DNA of 64,000 bases, taken from the NCBI RefSeq assembly GCF_013177735.1, contig NZ_WOEZ01000044.1, positions 62,001 through 126,000 of the forward strand. The letters run 5' to 3'. The notes beneath the pieces were generated by a model that saw nothing but the letters and a program-made list of their open reading frames with translations, was not told the origin of the DNA and did no database searches. Numbering within the stretch: position 1 is the first letter of the stretch; the number at the start of each line of letters is the position of its first letter. This stretch comes from Paraburkholderia elongata. GTDB lineage: Bacteria > Pseudomonadota > Gammaproteobacteria > Burkholderiales > Burkholderiaceae. A program made the position numbers and the translations under genes. Below, piece after piece: positions 15,830 to 24,467 of this stretch.

Positions 15830-16654
15830 TCAGGGAGTCGGGGTCGTTGAGGGAGCGAACGTAATGGGGGGAATGGCGGCAAGGACGCTGAGGCCGCCAT
15901 CGACAGTGATGATTTCACCCGCCATATGGGCGCTCAGGTCGGAGGCAAGGAATAACAGGTGGCCGGCGATTTCTGCCGGCGTGGCGGCCCGTCCAATCGG
16001 AATCGCGTGACCGACTTTCGTCCACGTCGCTTCGTCCAGGCGCTGATTCAGTCGCGGCGTGCGGACGAACCCCGGAGATACCGCATTGATGCGCACTTTG
16101 TGGGGGGCATACTCGGCACCCGCGCAGCGCACGAGGTGATGCAATGCCGCCTTCGAGGCCGCGTAGGCAACCTCGTTCGGCACAGCGCGATCGCCGGCGA
16201 GCGAGCCGACAAACGCAAAGGTGCCGCCACCATCGGCCTTCATCATTTCGCCGCCAATCTGAATCGCGAGGTAAGCATGGCGCACGACAATATCGAATTG
16301 CTGGTCCCACGACGCATCGTCGACGGCAGCTAGCGGCTTGACTCCCGCAACACCGATGATGTCGACGACGCCATGGATGCGGCCGAAGTGCTGGCGCGCG
16401 GTGTCGAACACGCGCTGCATGTCGTCGCGAGATGTTGCGTCCGCCACGCACGGTATCCCGGCCACGGCGTCTGCAATGTTCCGGGCGAGCGCCTCGTCGC
16501 GGTCGACGCAGAGCACGCGAGCACCCGCCTGCGCGAGTGCGTGAACGGTTTGCTCGCCGATGCCCTGGCCAGCGCCAAGCACCACAAAACCGCGGCCGTC
16601 GAGTCGTAACAAGGACAAGTAGTCCGGAACATCGTTATGGGTGTTGTGGGTCAC
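15830..16654 (-). CDS. SDR-family oxidoreductase
   Basis: 274-aa classical short-chain dehydrogenase. The nucleotide-binding glycine motif is present as LGAGQGIGEQ. The catalytic Ser is in FVGSLAG, and Tyr and Lys are in YAASKAAL. The C-terminus ends in the usual AGEIITVDGG block. It is NAD(P)-dependent and cytoplasmic. As the gene after two ring-hydroxylating oxygenases, it may rearomatise a cis-dihydrodiol or oxidise an alcohol, but the substrate cannot be read from sequence. It follows the oxygenase gene by 13 bp. Confidence 0.88.
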   Translation of the reverse strand: MTHNTHNDVPDYLSLLRLDGRGFVVLGAGQGIGEQTVHALAQAGARVLCVDRDEALARNIADAVAGIPCVADATSRDDMQRVFDTARQHFGRIHGVVDIIGVAGVKPLAAVDDASWDQQFDIVVRHAYLAIQIGGEMMKADGGGTFAFVGSLAGDRAVPNEVAYAASKAALHHLVRCAGAEYAPHKVRINAVSPGFVRTPRLNQRLDEATWTKVGHAIPIGRAATPAEIAGHLLFLASDLSAHMAGEIITVDGGLSVLAAIPPITFAPSTTPTP

Positions 16655-16667
16655 GGGAGTAGCCTCC

Positions 16668-17936
16668 TCAGGCTGTCACTGCCTGGCGATGTGCTGGCAG
16701 CAGGTCTTGCCAGGCTGTACCGTCTTCGAGTTGCCGGTCGCAGGCGCTCACGCCCCGGAGGTCAAGGCCGAGCGCTGGCGGTTGCCGGTTCTCCATCACG
16801 CGCTTGATCGAATCCAGGAGCACACGGCGCACGCGCACGACAGCCTGGTCGGCGGGCACCAGGTGCTCGCGCGATCGATCGTAAAGGGGGCCCTGAGACA
16901 GCCCGATCGTTGCGTCCTCCACCTCGACGCCGCGCAATCCGGTCCAGTTTTCCTTCATCAGCTCGCGGTTCTGGCCGAACGTGTCCATCCAGCTGGCCGT
17001 GAACGTGCAATTCTTGCGGTCATAGTACTTGGGGTCGTTCAACCCGAGCAACTCGATGATCTTATCTTCAGTCACCGGGGCGTCGCCGTGGACGACGATG
17101 TAGGTGCTTGTGTGCGTGTCATCTTCGGGGACCTCGAGGACGGTGAACTGAAACGCCGGGGCAGGGATGATGCGGCCGTACGGGACGATAAATGGGACCA
17201 CGCGTGCGTTGCGGACTCTCGGGTCCTCGGTCTTGCGCAGAGCGACATAGTGGAAACCGAAGGCCGTATCTTCGATTTTCAGAGCCGGTTCCAGGTCATT
17301 GGATGCAAGCGCAGCGGGATTGACTACGTCAGGGTTGGGTGTGAATTCGTCGTCTTTCCAGCCGGGGCGCGCCATGTTGGTGTGCAGTACGCCGACATGA
17401 GAACTATCCTCTCCGCCTTCGACCAACTGCAGATAGTTGCAGGCGACGTTGATGCGCAGCACGACGCGATTGTTCGGTGCAGAGTCCATGAAGGCGTAGC
17501 GCGAAAACGCCGGAAGCAACTCGAGCGGGCCGACGTAAGCCCAGACGATGCCGCCTTCCTCGCGCGCTGGAAAGGCCGGTGCCTTCATTCGTGTCGCGTA
17601 CTTCGGATCGGCGTGGTTCGGCGTTTCCAATACGGCACCGGAAACGCTGAATTTCCAGCCGTGATAGAGGCACCGGATGCCGCCTTCTTCGACCCGTCCA
17701 AGTGCGAGCGACGCGCCGCGATGCATGCACAGCTCTTCCAGAAAGCCTACCTTGCCCTCGGTGTCCCGGAATGCGACATAGTTCTCGCCGAGCAGACGGA
17801 CACGGAGTGGCGGGCAGTCCGGATGCGGCAACTGGGCTGAGGTGCACACTGGGTGCCAGAAACGTCGCATCAAGGTGCCCCCCGGCGTACCCGGACCCAC
17901 ACGGCAGAGAATCTCGTTGTCTTCGTGGCTCAACAT
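16668..17936 (-). CDS. Rieske oxygenase large subunit, phthalate 4,5-dioxygenase-like (first of pair)
   Basis: 422 aa. It starts MLSHEDNEILCRVGPGTPGG, typical of the phthalate/vanillate monooxygenase branch that uses an IA-type reductase. The Rieske [2Fe-2S] ligands are in CMHRGA and CLYHGWKF (C-x-H...C-x2-H). The mononuclear iron site is in EDSSHVGVLH, with the bridging Asp and two His. It is expected to hydroxylate or demethylate an aromatic acid using electrons from the reductase at 19307-20332. It is clearly paralogous to its neighbour at 17961-19262, with similar length and the same domain order. Which substrate each takes is unknown. Confidence 0.88.
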   Translation of the reverse strand: MLSHEDNEILCRVGPGTPGGTLMRRFWHPVCTSAQLPHPDCPPLRVRLLGENYVAFRDTEGKVGFLEELCMHRGASLALGRVEEGGIRCLYHGWKFSVSGAVLETPNHADPKYATRMKAPAFPAREEGGIVWAYVGPLELLPAFSRYAFMDSAPNNRVVLRINVACNYLQLVEGGEDSSHVGVLHTNMARPGWKDDEFTPNPDVVNPAALASNDLEPALKIEDTAFGFHYVALRKTEDPRVRNARVVPFIVPYGRIIPAPAFQFTVLEVPEDDTHTSTYIVVHGDAPVTEDKIIELLGLNDPKYYDRKNCTFTASWMDTFGQNRELMKENWTGLRGVEVEDATIGLSQGPLYDRSREHLVPADQAVVRVRRVLLDSIKRVMENRQPPALGLDLRGVSACDRQLEDGTAWQDLLPAHRQAVTA

Positions 17937-17960
17937 ATAAAGCTCCTTTCCTGACTTTCG

Positions 17961-19262
17961 TTATTGGCTGCGCTCTGCACGTGCAGCATGGGTCGACACG
18001 ATCCGATGGTGCGGAACCAGGGTGCGCCAGTCCTCGTCGATGCCGATCTCACCCGACACGCCAATGGCGCTGCCGGCGTCCGCTCGCAGCGCGGCTATCT
18101 CCTGCTGGTCACGAGCCGCCCGGGCATATGCCAGCAAGCAGCGCTGAAGACGACTGATCGCGAGGTCGGCAGTGGATAGCATCTCCTGCGATCGGTCGCG
18201 AATCGCGCCGCTCGACACGCTGCATGCGGCGTCTTCCTGCGTGATGCCGTCAAAACCGGTGAAATGACCGTTCCGCTGCTGCCCGCGGTCCTGGCGGTAG
18301 CCATTGGCAACGGACATTGCCGCCGAAGAGTCACAGGTGTCGGCCGTCATCCCGTACTTGCGCAGCGTCGGCTCATCCAGGCCCACGAACGTGAGTTGCT
18401 CACTGCGCAACGGCTCTTCGCCAACGAGCTTTTCGGCATCCCACCACACGTGATACAGGTTGCAGCGCTCGTCGCTCACCGGCACGATCGCAAGCCAGAC
18501 ATCCCCGTTCGCGTTAGCGATGAAGCAGGGAGCGATGAACGACGTTACTCGAGCGATACGCTTGTCGCCGGTTTGGCGGATGGCCACATAGTGGAAGCCG
18601 AAGTCCGTCTCGTCTGCTTCGATCTTGGGGGCCGCGTCGAACTGCATGTGCGAAGTCTTCTTCGCATAGTCGAGATTGGAGTCGTTAGTCCTGGCCAGTG
18701 CGGAACTATGAAGGACGGTCAAATGCGATGAATCGACAAGACCTTCGATCACCTGAACAAAATTGGCGTTGACAACTGCGCAGGCATTGATACGGTTCGA
18801 GTCTGGCTGGTCCATAAAGGCCCAGTGCGGGAAGGGCGGCTCTTTACCCTTTGGACCCAGATAACCCCAGACGATGCCACCCACCTCCTGCACTGGGTAG
18901 GTTCGACCCTTGATGCGCTCCTTGAATTTCGGGTCCTCGACGTTTGGGGTCTCGAGGACAGTCCCATCCACCGCAAACTTCCAGCCGTGATAGATGCAGC
19001 GCAGCCCATCGCCCTCCGCGCGGGCCAATTGCATTGAAGCACCCCGGTGCAGGCAACCCTCTGCATAGAGACCGGGCCGACCCTGCTGGTCGCGCCACAC
19101 GACAAACCGCTCACCCAGCAGGTCAATTGTCTGCGGTTCGCCATTCGCCTGCGGCATGTCCGACGACTGGATCACGGGCAACCAGAAACGGCGCATTGCA
19201 TCGCCCATGGCCGTACCTGTGCCAGTACGGCACATTAGTTCGTTATCTTGCTTGGTCAACAT
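17961..19262 (-). CDS. Rieske oxygenase large subunit, phthalate 4,5-dioxygenase-like (second of pair)
   Basis: 433 aa, starting MLTKQDNELMCRTGTGTAMG. The Rieske ligands are in CLHRGA and CIYHGWKF, and the iron site is in VDSSHLTVLH. It is upstream of the first oxygenase in the operon and separated from it by 24 bp. It carries all catalytic ligands, so both copies should be active. The two could act on different substrates with the one shared reductase, or form a mixed oligomer. The first is the common situation in this family. Confidence 0.88.
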   Translation of the reverse strand: MLTKQDNELMCRTGTGTAMGDAMRRFWLPVIQSSDMPQANGEPQTIDLLGERFVVWRDQQGRPGLYAEGCLHRGASMQLARAEGDGLRCIYHGWKFAVDGTVLETPNVEDPKFKERIKGRTYPVQEVGGIVWGYLGPKGKEPPFPHWAFMDQPDSNRINACAVVNANFVQVIEGLVDSSHLTVLHSSALARTNDSNLDYAKKTSHMQFDAAPKIEADETDFGFHYVAIRQTGDKRIARVTSFIAPCFIANANGDVWLAIVPVSDERCNLYHVWWDAEKLVGEEPLRSEQLTFVGLDEPTLRKYGMTADTCDSSAAMSVANGYRQDRGQQRNGHFTGFDGITQEDAACSVSSGAIRDRSQEMLSTADLAISRLQRCLLAYARAARDQQEIAALRADAGSAIGVSGEIGIDEDWRTLVPHHRIVSTHAARAERSQ

Positions 19263-19306
19263 GTTGATCCCTCGCTACGATGTTTGGCAGTGGGTGACCG
19301 GCCGGC

Positions 19307-20332
19307 TCAGAGATCGAGCACCAGCCGGGAAGTTTTCGCGCGCGAGCAGCACGGCATGAAGCTGTCGTTACGTGCCCGCTCTTCGTCCGTCAGATAAAGG
19401 TCTCGATGGTCGGGTACGCCGGCCAGCACCTTCGTCATGCAGGTGCCACAGACACCCTGCTCGCAGGACAGCGGCAGGTTGAACCCGGCGTCGAGCAAAG
19501 CGTGCGCGGCACTTTGATCCGCGTGAACCTCGATGACCCGGCCACTGCTGCCGATCTCGATTTCGAACCGTTCGTCATCCGAAGAATCGACTGACGCTGC
19601 CGCGAAATATTCGCGGTGCAGGTGCCCCTCGTCCCAACCGAGTTCGCGCGCAGTCTGCAGGATGTGGTCCATGAAGCCGGTGGGTCCACACACGTACAGA
19701 TGCTTGTCGGGTGATGGCGAACCGATCGCGGAGCGGGCATCGAGTTGCTGGCCAGGGGCGCCGTCGTCGACGTGCACGTGCACGCGCGACTCGTCGTCAA
19801 ATTGCGCTTGTTGCAGGCGGTCGACGAAAGCCATGCGCGACAACGTGCGCCCGCAATAGTGCATCTCGAATGTGCGGTGCTCGCGCGCCAGTTGCTGTGC
19901 CATGCAGAGGATTGGCGTGATGCCGATGCCGCCCGCGAACAGAATCGAACGGTCTTTTTGACCGTTGTGCAGGGTAAAGTGGTTGCGCGGGGCGCTGATC
20001 GTGAGCGTGTCTCCCGCATGCACGTCCTCGAGAAGTTTCACCGAGCCGCCGCGTGATTGAGGGTCACGCAGCACGCCGATCCGGTAGCACGGGTATTCGC
20101 CCGGCAAGTCATACAAGGAGTACTGACGCACGGGACCCTGAGGCACGTGCAGGTCGATGTGCGAACCTGCTTCGAAGGCGGGCAGTTCACCATCCGACAA
20201 CGGCGAGAGCTCGTAGCCGGCAATGTCGTCCGCCAGCCAAATCTTGGCGGAGACTTTGACTTGCAGCAAGGTGTTCATTGGGATCGATTTATCTTCCATG
20301 GGGATGTAGGCATAAAGAGGATTGCGTGTCAC
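19307..20332 (-). CDS. Oxygenase reductase (phthalate dioxygenase reductase/VanB type)
   Basis: 341 aa. An FMN-binding barrel (RQYSLYDLPGE), an NAD-binding domain (LFAGGIGITPILCMAQQL, YVCGPTGFMD), and a C-terminal plant-type [2Fe-2S] domain (CEQGVCGTCMTKV plus a late Cys in FMPCCSR). It passes electrons from NADH to both Rieske oxygenases. The GTG start at 20332 overlaps the hemerythrin stop as GTGA, suggesting translational coupling. An internal ATG at 20278 (MNTLLQVKVS) matches the usual family start better and may also be used. Confidence 0.88.
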   Translation of the reverse strand: MTRNPLYAYIPMEDKSIPMNTLLQVKVSAKIWLADDIAGYELSPLSDGELPAFEAGSHIDLHVPQGPVRQYSLYDLPGEYPCYRIGVLRDPQSRGGSVKLLEDVHAGDTLTISAPRNHFTLHNGQKDRSILFAGGIGITPILCMAQQLAREHRTFEMHYCGRTLSRMAFVDRLQQAQFDDESRVHVHVDDGAPGQQLDARSAIGSPSPDKHLYVCGPTGFMDHILQTARELGWDEGHLHREYFAAASVDSSDDERFEIEIGSSGRVIEVHADQSAAHALLDAGFNLPLSCEQGVCGTCMTKVLAGVPDHRDLYLTDEERARNDSFMPCCSRAKTSRLVLDL

Positions 20333-20883
20333 GCGGCGATGTGAAGTCGACGCCGGATGACTACTGGCGAGGCGCCCAACTGGCGTTGCACTAGCCAGCG
20401 CGCCAAACCTTGGTCCATCACGCGCACATGCTCCGGAAACCAGTCCATCAGCGCTCTGGCAAAAGAGCGGACAACCTCGGTTCGTCCATCAGCCAGCATG
20501 ACGCGTACTTCGTCGAGCGACCGGAGCACGGCCGCATGCTCGTCGATATGGCAACCCGCTGAACCATAGGCTGTCTCGCGCATCGAGGCGTCTTCGTCGT
20601 CAAAATGGCGGTGCGCATGTTCGGCAAACGCTTCGAGCGCGTTCTCAAGATTGTTGTCGTCCGTAGTCAGAAGCGCGTGTACACATGCGACAAACTCATG
20701 GTGGGTTTCGTCCATCGTCTGATGGCCAAGTGCATAGTCGTCGTGCCAGGCGAAGCCAGGGATTACACGATCCTTCCCCCTCGCATGTTGCGTTGACTCG
20801 ACCATTGATGACGCTACTGCTGGGCTCGGCGATGGCGCGGTACCGCGGCCGTCAATTGTCTGTTGCTCTTCCAAATCTTTCAT
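20329..20883 (-). CDS. Bacteriohemerythrin
   Basis: 184 aa. A low-complexity N-terminal arm of about 45 aa is followed by a hemerythrin four-helix bundle with the diiron ligands in GFAWHDDYALGHQTMDETHH, EHAHRHFDDED and CHIDEHAAV. It binds O2 or senses redox state, and is probably cytoplasmic. It is the first gene of the Rieske operon, in front of O2-consuming enzymes. This is an uncommon pairing; supply or sensing of O2 for the oxygenases is a reasonable inference. A CAGGAG ribosome-binding site precedes the ATG. Confidence 0.85.
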   Translation of the reverse strand: MKDLEEQQTIDGRGTAPSPSPAVASSMVESTQHARGKDRVIPGFAWHDDYALGHQTMDETHHEFVACVHALLTTDDNNLENALEAFAEHAHRHFDDEDASMRETAYGSAGCHIDEHAAVLRSLDEVRVMLADGRTEVVRSFARALMDWFPEHVRVMDQGLARWLVQRQLGASPVVIRRRLHIAA

Positions 20884-20926
20884 TTGTCAACGCACTCCTG
20901 CTCAGTTGATCACGCTGGTCTATCTG

Positions 20927-20942
20927 ATCTTCCTAGGAAGAT
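20927..20942. promoter_or_regulatory. Perfect 16-bp palindrome, candidate operator
   Basis: ATCTTCC-TA-GGAAGAT, 44 bp upstream of the hemerythrin start. The same half-site recurs as GGAAGAT...ATCTTCC at 21105-21129, and a related site precedes the MarR gene. Confidence 0.55.
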
Positions 20943-21104
20943 ATTTAATTGCGTGGTGAATGTCGAGATAGGGCAAACGCCTATACATATGAAAATTTCA
21001 AAAAAAGGCGGCGAATTTTCGGCCGAAAGGTTTGCCGGATATGACGATCACGAACCTGTGAAGCGCCGGGTTCGGGTAACTCCCGACAGCAAATAGTTTG
21101 ACAT

Positions 21105-21129
21105 GGAAGATGATCAAAAATTATCTTCC
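21105..21129. promoter_or_regulatory. Inverted repeat upstream of the porin, candidate operator
   Basis: GGAAGAT and ATCTTCC separated by 11 bp, about 30 bp before the porin start. The half-sites are those of the 20927-20942 palindrome, so one regulator could act on both divergent promoters. Confidence 0.5.
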
Positions 21130-21157
21130 ACGGAAGCACATAACCAAACGGAGACAG

Positions 21158-22312
21158 ATGATGGGTTCACAGTTGAGTCGGACGGGGGGTGGCTTTTCGT
21201 GGCGTCGGATGATTGGGGGAGGACTCGCGTTTCTTGCGGTATGTGCGCCGGGAGTATCCCAGGCACAGAGCTCTGTCACCTTGTATGGGATTATCGATAC
21301 CGGCGTTGAGTACGTGACAAACGTCGGTCGTCAAAAGTCCAGCGTGGTGCGTGTGCCGTCGCTCACGGGATCGATACCCTCAAGGTGGGGTATCCGTGGC
21401 AAGGAGGATCTGGGTGGTGGTCTTAGCGCGATTTTTGTATTGGAGTCGGGCTTCGCCCCGTCAACGGGCGCGCTGAATCAGGGTGGTCGTTTATTCGGCA
21501 GGCAGGCCTATGTCGGGCTTGCAGGGCGGTGGGGGACGTTATCCCTGGGCCGGCAATACTCTCAGATCTATTGGGCCTTGCCGGGTGACACGATGGGGCC
21601 GAATGTCTATGCCGCCGGTGATCTGGACCCGTACCTGGCTCAACCGCGACTCGACAACGCCGTCGCCTACTCCTTCACGTCGTCGGGGCTGACCGTGGGT
21701 GCAACGTATTCGTTGGGGCGTGACGGGGTGGATCCCGCGGAGGCCGGAGGATGTGCCGGGCAGTCGCCGACGGACTGGCGGGCCTGCAAGTCGATATCTG
21801 CCATGGTGAAATATGAAGCGGCGACATGGGGCATCGCGACGGCCTTCGACCGCAACTACGGTGGTGGCGGCGTCGGCTCGCCCCTGCCGCGTAGCTCGCA
21901 AACTGATACACGTGCCGTCATCGACGGCTACGTGAAGTTTGGTACCTCGACTATCGGTGCGGGATTTCTCCACCGAATCAATCACGGGGCGCAGACGCCG
22001 ACCCTTTTCGACGCGGTCAGCAACTACTGGTGGCTTGGCGGGACCTATTTCGTCCTGCCACAAATCGCCCTTGACGCCCAGTTCGGACATATATCGGTGA
22101 ACGGCGGGAGTTCCGCGGGAGCCTCCCTGTTCGCAGCGCGCGCGACGTACTTATTGTCCAAGCGCACTTCTGTATACGTCACCGCAGGGCGTGTGTTCAA
22201 CCAGCGCAATGCAGCGTTCACGATTGACGGCGGCGTGATCCCACCCGCCTCCTCGCCATTGCCCGGGGTGAATCAATCGGGTGCGATGGTGGGTATTCGC
22301 CACCAGTTCTAA
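21158..22312 (+). CDS. Gram-negative porin (Burkholderia OmpC-like)
   Basis: 384 aa. A long signal peptide ends at SQAQSSVTLYG, where the mature barrel begins with the strand SSVTLYGIIDTGVEYV. Family blocks follow: SRWGIRGKEDLGGG, FVLESGF, GRLFGRQAYVGL and LGRQYSQ. It ends with Phe (GIRHQF), as outer-membrane barrels do. It is a general diffusion channel for small anions. The start is taken at the first ATG behind GGAGAC. It is the first gene of the uptake side of the aromatic locus. Confidence 0.9.
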   Translation: MMGSQLSRTGGGFSWRRMIGGGLAFLAVCAPGVSQAQSSVTLYGIIDTGVEYVTNVGRQKSSVVRVPSLTGSIPSRWGIRGKEDLGGGLSAIFVLESGFAPSTGALNQGGRLFGRQAYVGLAGRWGTLSLGRQYSQIYWALPGDTMGPNVYAAGDLDPYLAQPRLDNAVAYSFTSSGLTVGATYSLGRDGVDPAEAGGCAGQSPTDWRACKSISAMVKYEAATWGIATAFDRNYGGGGVGSPLPRSSQTDTRAVIDGYVKFGTSTIGAGFLHRINHGAQTPTLFDAVSNYWWLGGTYFVLPQIALDAQFGHISVNGGSSAGASLFAARATYLLSKRTSVYVTAGRVFNQRNAAFTIDGGVIPPASSPLPGVNQSGAMVGIRHQF

Positions 22313-22376
22313 ATGGTCAGCCGAAGCTCGACCTCTAATCAGATTGCCTCTCTTTCTTGCTCCAACGGAGACATCC

Positions 22377-23558
22377 ATGCGTCGCAGCTTTCGTTTCGCG
22401 CTCGCCATGCTCGCCTGTGCGGCCGCCTCGGGCCTCGCCTTCATGAGCCCGGCCCGAGCGCAAGAGACCGTCAAGATTGGCCTGCTTTTCACCTACTCGG
22501 GCGCATCCGGGATGACGGGGCAGGTCGCGGACAACGTCATCAAGCTGTTCCAGCAGAAGAACGGCACGACGGCCGGCGGAAAGAAGATCGAGTTCGTCAA
22601 GCGCGACACGACCGGCCCGAACCCGGAAGTGGTCAAGCGCCTTGTGCAGGAACTCATCGTGCGCGACAAGATCAACGTCCTCATTGGGCCGGACTTCACC
22701 CCGAACGTGCTGGCGGTCGCGCCGCTTGTCACGGAAGGTAAGGTTCCGACGTTCATTACCGGCGCCGCGACGCAGGGTATCGTCGCGCGCTCGCCGTACT
22801 ACGTGCGGACCTTCTTCTCTATCCCGCAGTCCGTGCGGCCGATAGCGCAGTGGGCACATGAGAACGGCGTGAAGAACCCGTTTATCGTGGTCGCGGACTT
22901 TGCACCGGGCCACGACACGGAGACTACCTTCACCAGGACGTTCACCGATCTCGGCGGACGGGTTGCCGGCACGGCGCGCGTGCCGCTGCGCAGCCCGGAA
23001 TTCTCCAGCTACATGCAGCGCATCAAGGATGCGCAACCCGACGCTGTGTTCGCTTTCTTCCCGATCGGCGAATTGGTGCCGCAGTTCCTCAAGGCCTACG
23101 CCGACTCCGGCCTCAAGAGCCGCAACATCAAGTTGCTCGGGACGGGAGACATGAGCGACGAGAGCGTCATCGATGCGGCGGGTGATGCAAGCGTCGGCCT
23201 CGTGACCGCAGGGGTCTATTCCACGGCGCACGACTCCGCACCCAACAAGCAGTTCGTGACCGATTACGTAGCCGAGTTTGGCAAGACGCCGCGCGTCACA
23301 ACTGGAAGCGTCGCCGTGTGGGACGCCATGAGGCTGATTTACGACGGCATGGCCGCGCAGAAGAATGCCCCGTTCGACGCCGACAAATTCATGGCCTTCG
23401 TGAAGGGCCGCTCGATCGAGAGTCCGCGCGGACCTCTCGCCATCGACAGGGTCTCCGGCGACGTCACGCAGAACGTGTATATCCGCCGTGTCGATAAGCG
23501 CGACGGGGCGTTGCAGAACGTCGAAATCGAGACCTTCAAGGACGTATCGGCGAAGTGA
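22377..23558 (+). CDS. ABC transporter periplasmic substrate-binding protein (Liv type)
   Basis: 393 aa with a Sec signal peptide (FALAMLACAAASGLAF...ARAQ) and a type-I periplasmic fold beginning ETVKIGLLFTYSGASGMTGQ. It includes the GPDFTPNVLAVAPL block typical of the branched-chain-amino-acid binding family. Members of this family next to oxygenase genes usually bind aromatic carboxylates rather than amino acids. It is followed by two permeases and two ATPases in the same direction. Confidence 0.9.
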   Translation: MRRSFRFALAMLACAAASGLAFMSPARAQETVKIGLLFTYSGASGMTGQVADNVIKLFQQKNGTTAGGKKIEFVKRDTTGPNPEVVKRLVQELIVRDKINVLIGPDFTPNVLAVAPLVTEGKVPTFITGAATQGIVARSPYYVRTFFSIPQSVRPIAQWAHENGVKNPFIVVADFAPGHDTETTFTRTFTDLGGRVAGTARVPLRSPEFSSYMQRIKDAQPDAVFAFFPIGELVPQFLKAYADSGLKSRNIKLLGTGDMSDESVIDAAGDASVGLVTAGVYSTAHDSAPNKQFVTDYVAEFGKTPRVTTGSVAVWDAMRLIYDGMAAQKNAPFDADKFMAFVKGRSIESPRGPLAIDRVSGDVTQNVYIRRVDKRDGALQNVEIETFKDVSAK

Positions 23559-23602
23559 TCGGTAGCGATGAGACAACGACCACTCCAAACTCGAGAGCAG
23601 CT

Positions 23603-24466
23603 ATGACGACTATTGTGACCCTGCTGTTCAACGGGCTATCTTACGGTGCACTGCTGTTCGTCATGGCCGTCGGCCTGTCCGTCACGATGGGGATGATGCA
23701 GTTCATGAATCTGGCTCAGGTCAGCTTCTCGATGCTCGGCGGCTACGTGATGGTCAGCGCGATGAATGTGCTGGGCATTCCATTCCTGGCGAGCCTGCCA
23801 CTCGCATTCGTTGCCGTCGGAGCGTTTTCCGCGGTTCTGGAGTGGCTGGTGTTGCGCCACTTCTACGAGGCCGACGATCTAACCCAGGTACTACTGACGC
23901 TCGGCCTGGTCTTTATGTCGATCTCGTCGGTGGCCTTCATCTGGGGGCCATCATTCCGGCCGGTCTCGGTGCCGGCCTGGCTCAGTGGGCAAGCGCACGT
24001 GTTCGGGCTCGACCTCGAGCGCTACCGCATCTTCCTGATTGTCGCGGGCGTGCTCATCGCGATGGCAATGGTGCTGGGGATCGAGAGCACACGGTTCGGC
24101 GCCAAGGTGCGGGCATGCGTCGACAACCGCCGCGCCGCATCCGGTTGCGGAATGAACACTGGGGCGGTCTTCTCGTTGACCTTTGCGTTGGGTGGCGGGT
24201 TGGCTGGCCTCGGCGGCGCGTTATCGGCGAACCTGCTGAGCCTGGATCCCAACTTCCCGCTGCGCTATCTGGTCTACGTGCTGATCGTCGTCTCGGTTGG
24301 CGGCACGGGCAACATCTTCGGCACGCTGCTCGCAGCGGTGCTTATCGGCGTGGCCGACGTCGTGGGCAAGTACTACCTGCCCGAGGCCGCCGGCCTGTCC
24401 ATCTATGTCCTGACGGTGCTCGTCATGTTGTGGCGACCGCAGGGCCTGCTCGGCAAGAAGGTCTAA
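23603..24466 (+). CDS. ABC transporter permease, LivH type
   Basis: 287 aa, almost entirely hydrophobic, with about eight membrane helices. Typical opening (NGLSYGALLFVMAVGLSVTM) and the LivH-conserved MQFMNLAQVSFSMLGGY. It forms half of the inner-membrane channel with the following LivM-type protein. The start at 23603 is the ATG beginning the hydrophobic sequence. It ends one base before the next gene. Confidence 0.9.
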   Translation: MTTIVTLLFNGLSYGALLFVMAVGLSVTMGMMQFMNLAQVSFSMLGGYVMVSAMNVLGIPFLASLPLAFVAVGAFSAVLEWLVLRHFYEADDLTQVLLTLGLVFMSISSVAFIWGPSFRPVSVPAWLSGQAHVFGLDLERYRIFLIVAGVLIAMAMVLGIESTRFGAKVRACVDNRRAASGCGMNTGAVFSLTFALGGGLAGLGGALSANLLSLDPNFPLRYLVYVLIVVSVGGTGNIFGTLLAAVLIGVADVVGKYYLPEAAGLSIYVLTVLVMLWRPQGLLGKKV

Positions 24467-24467
24467 C

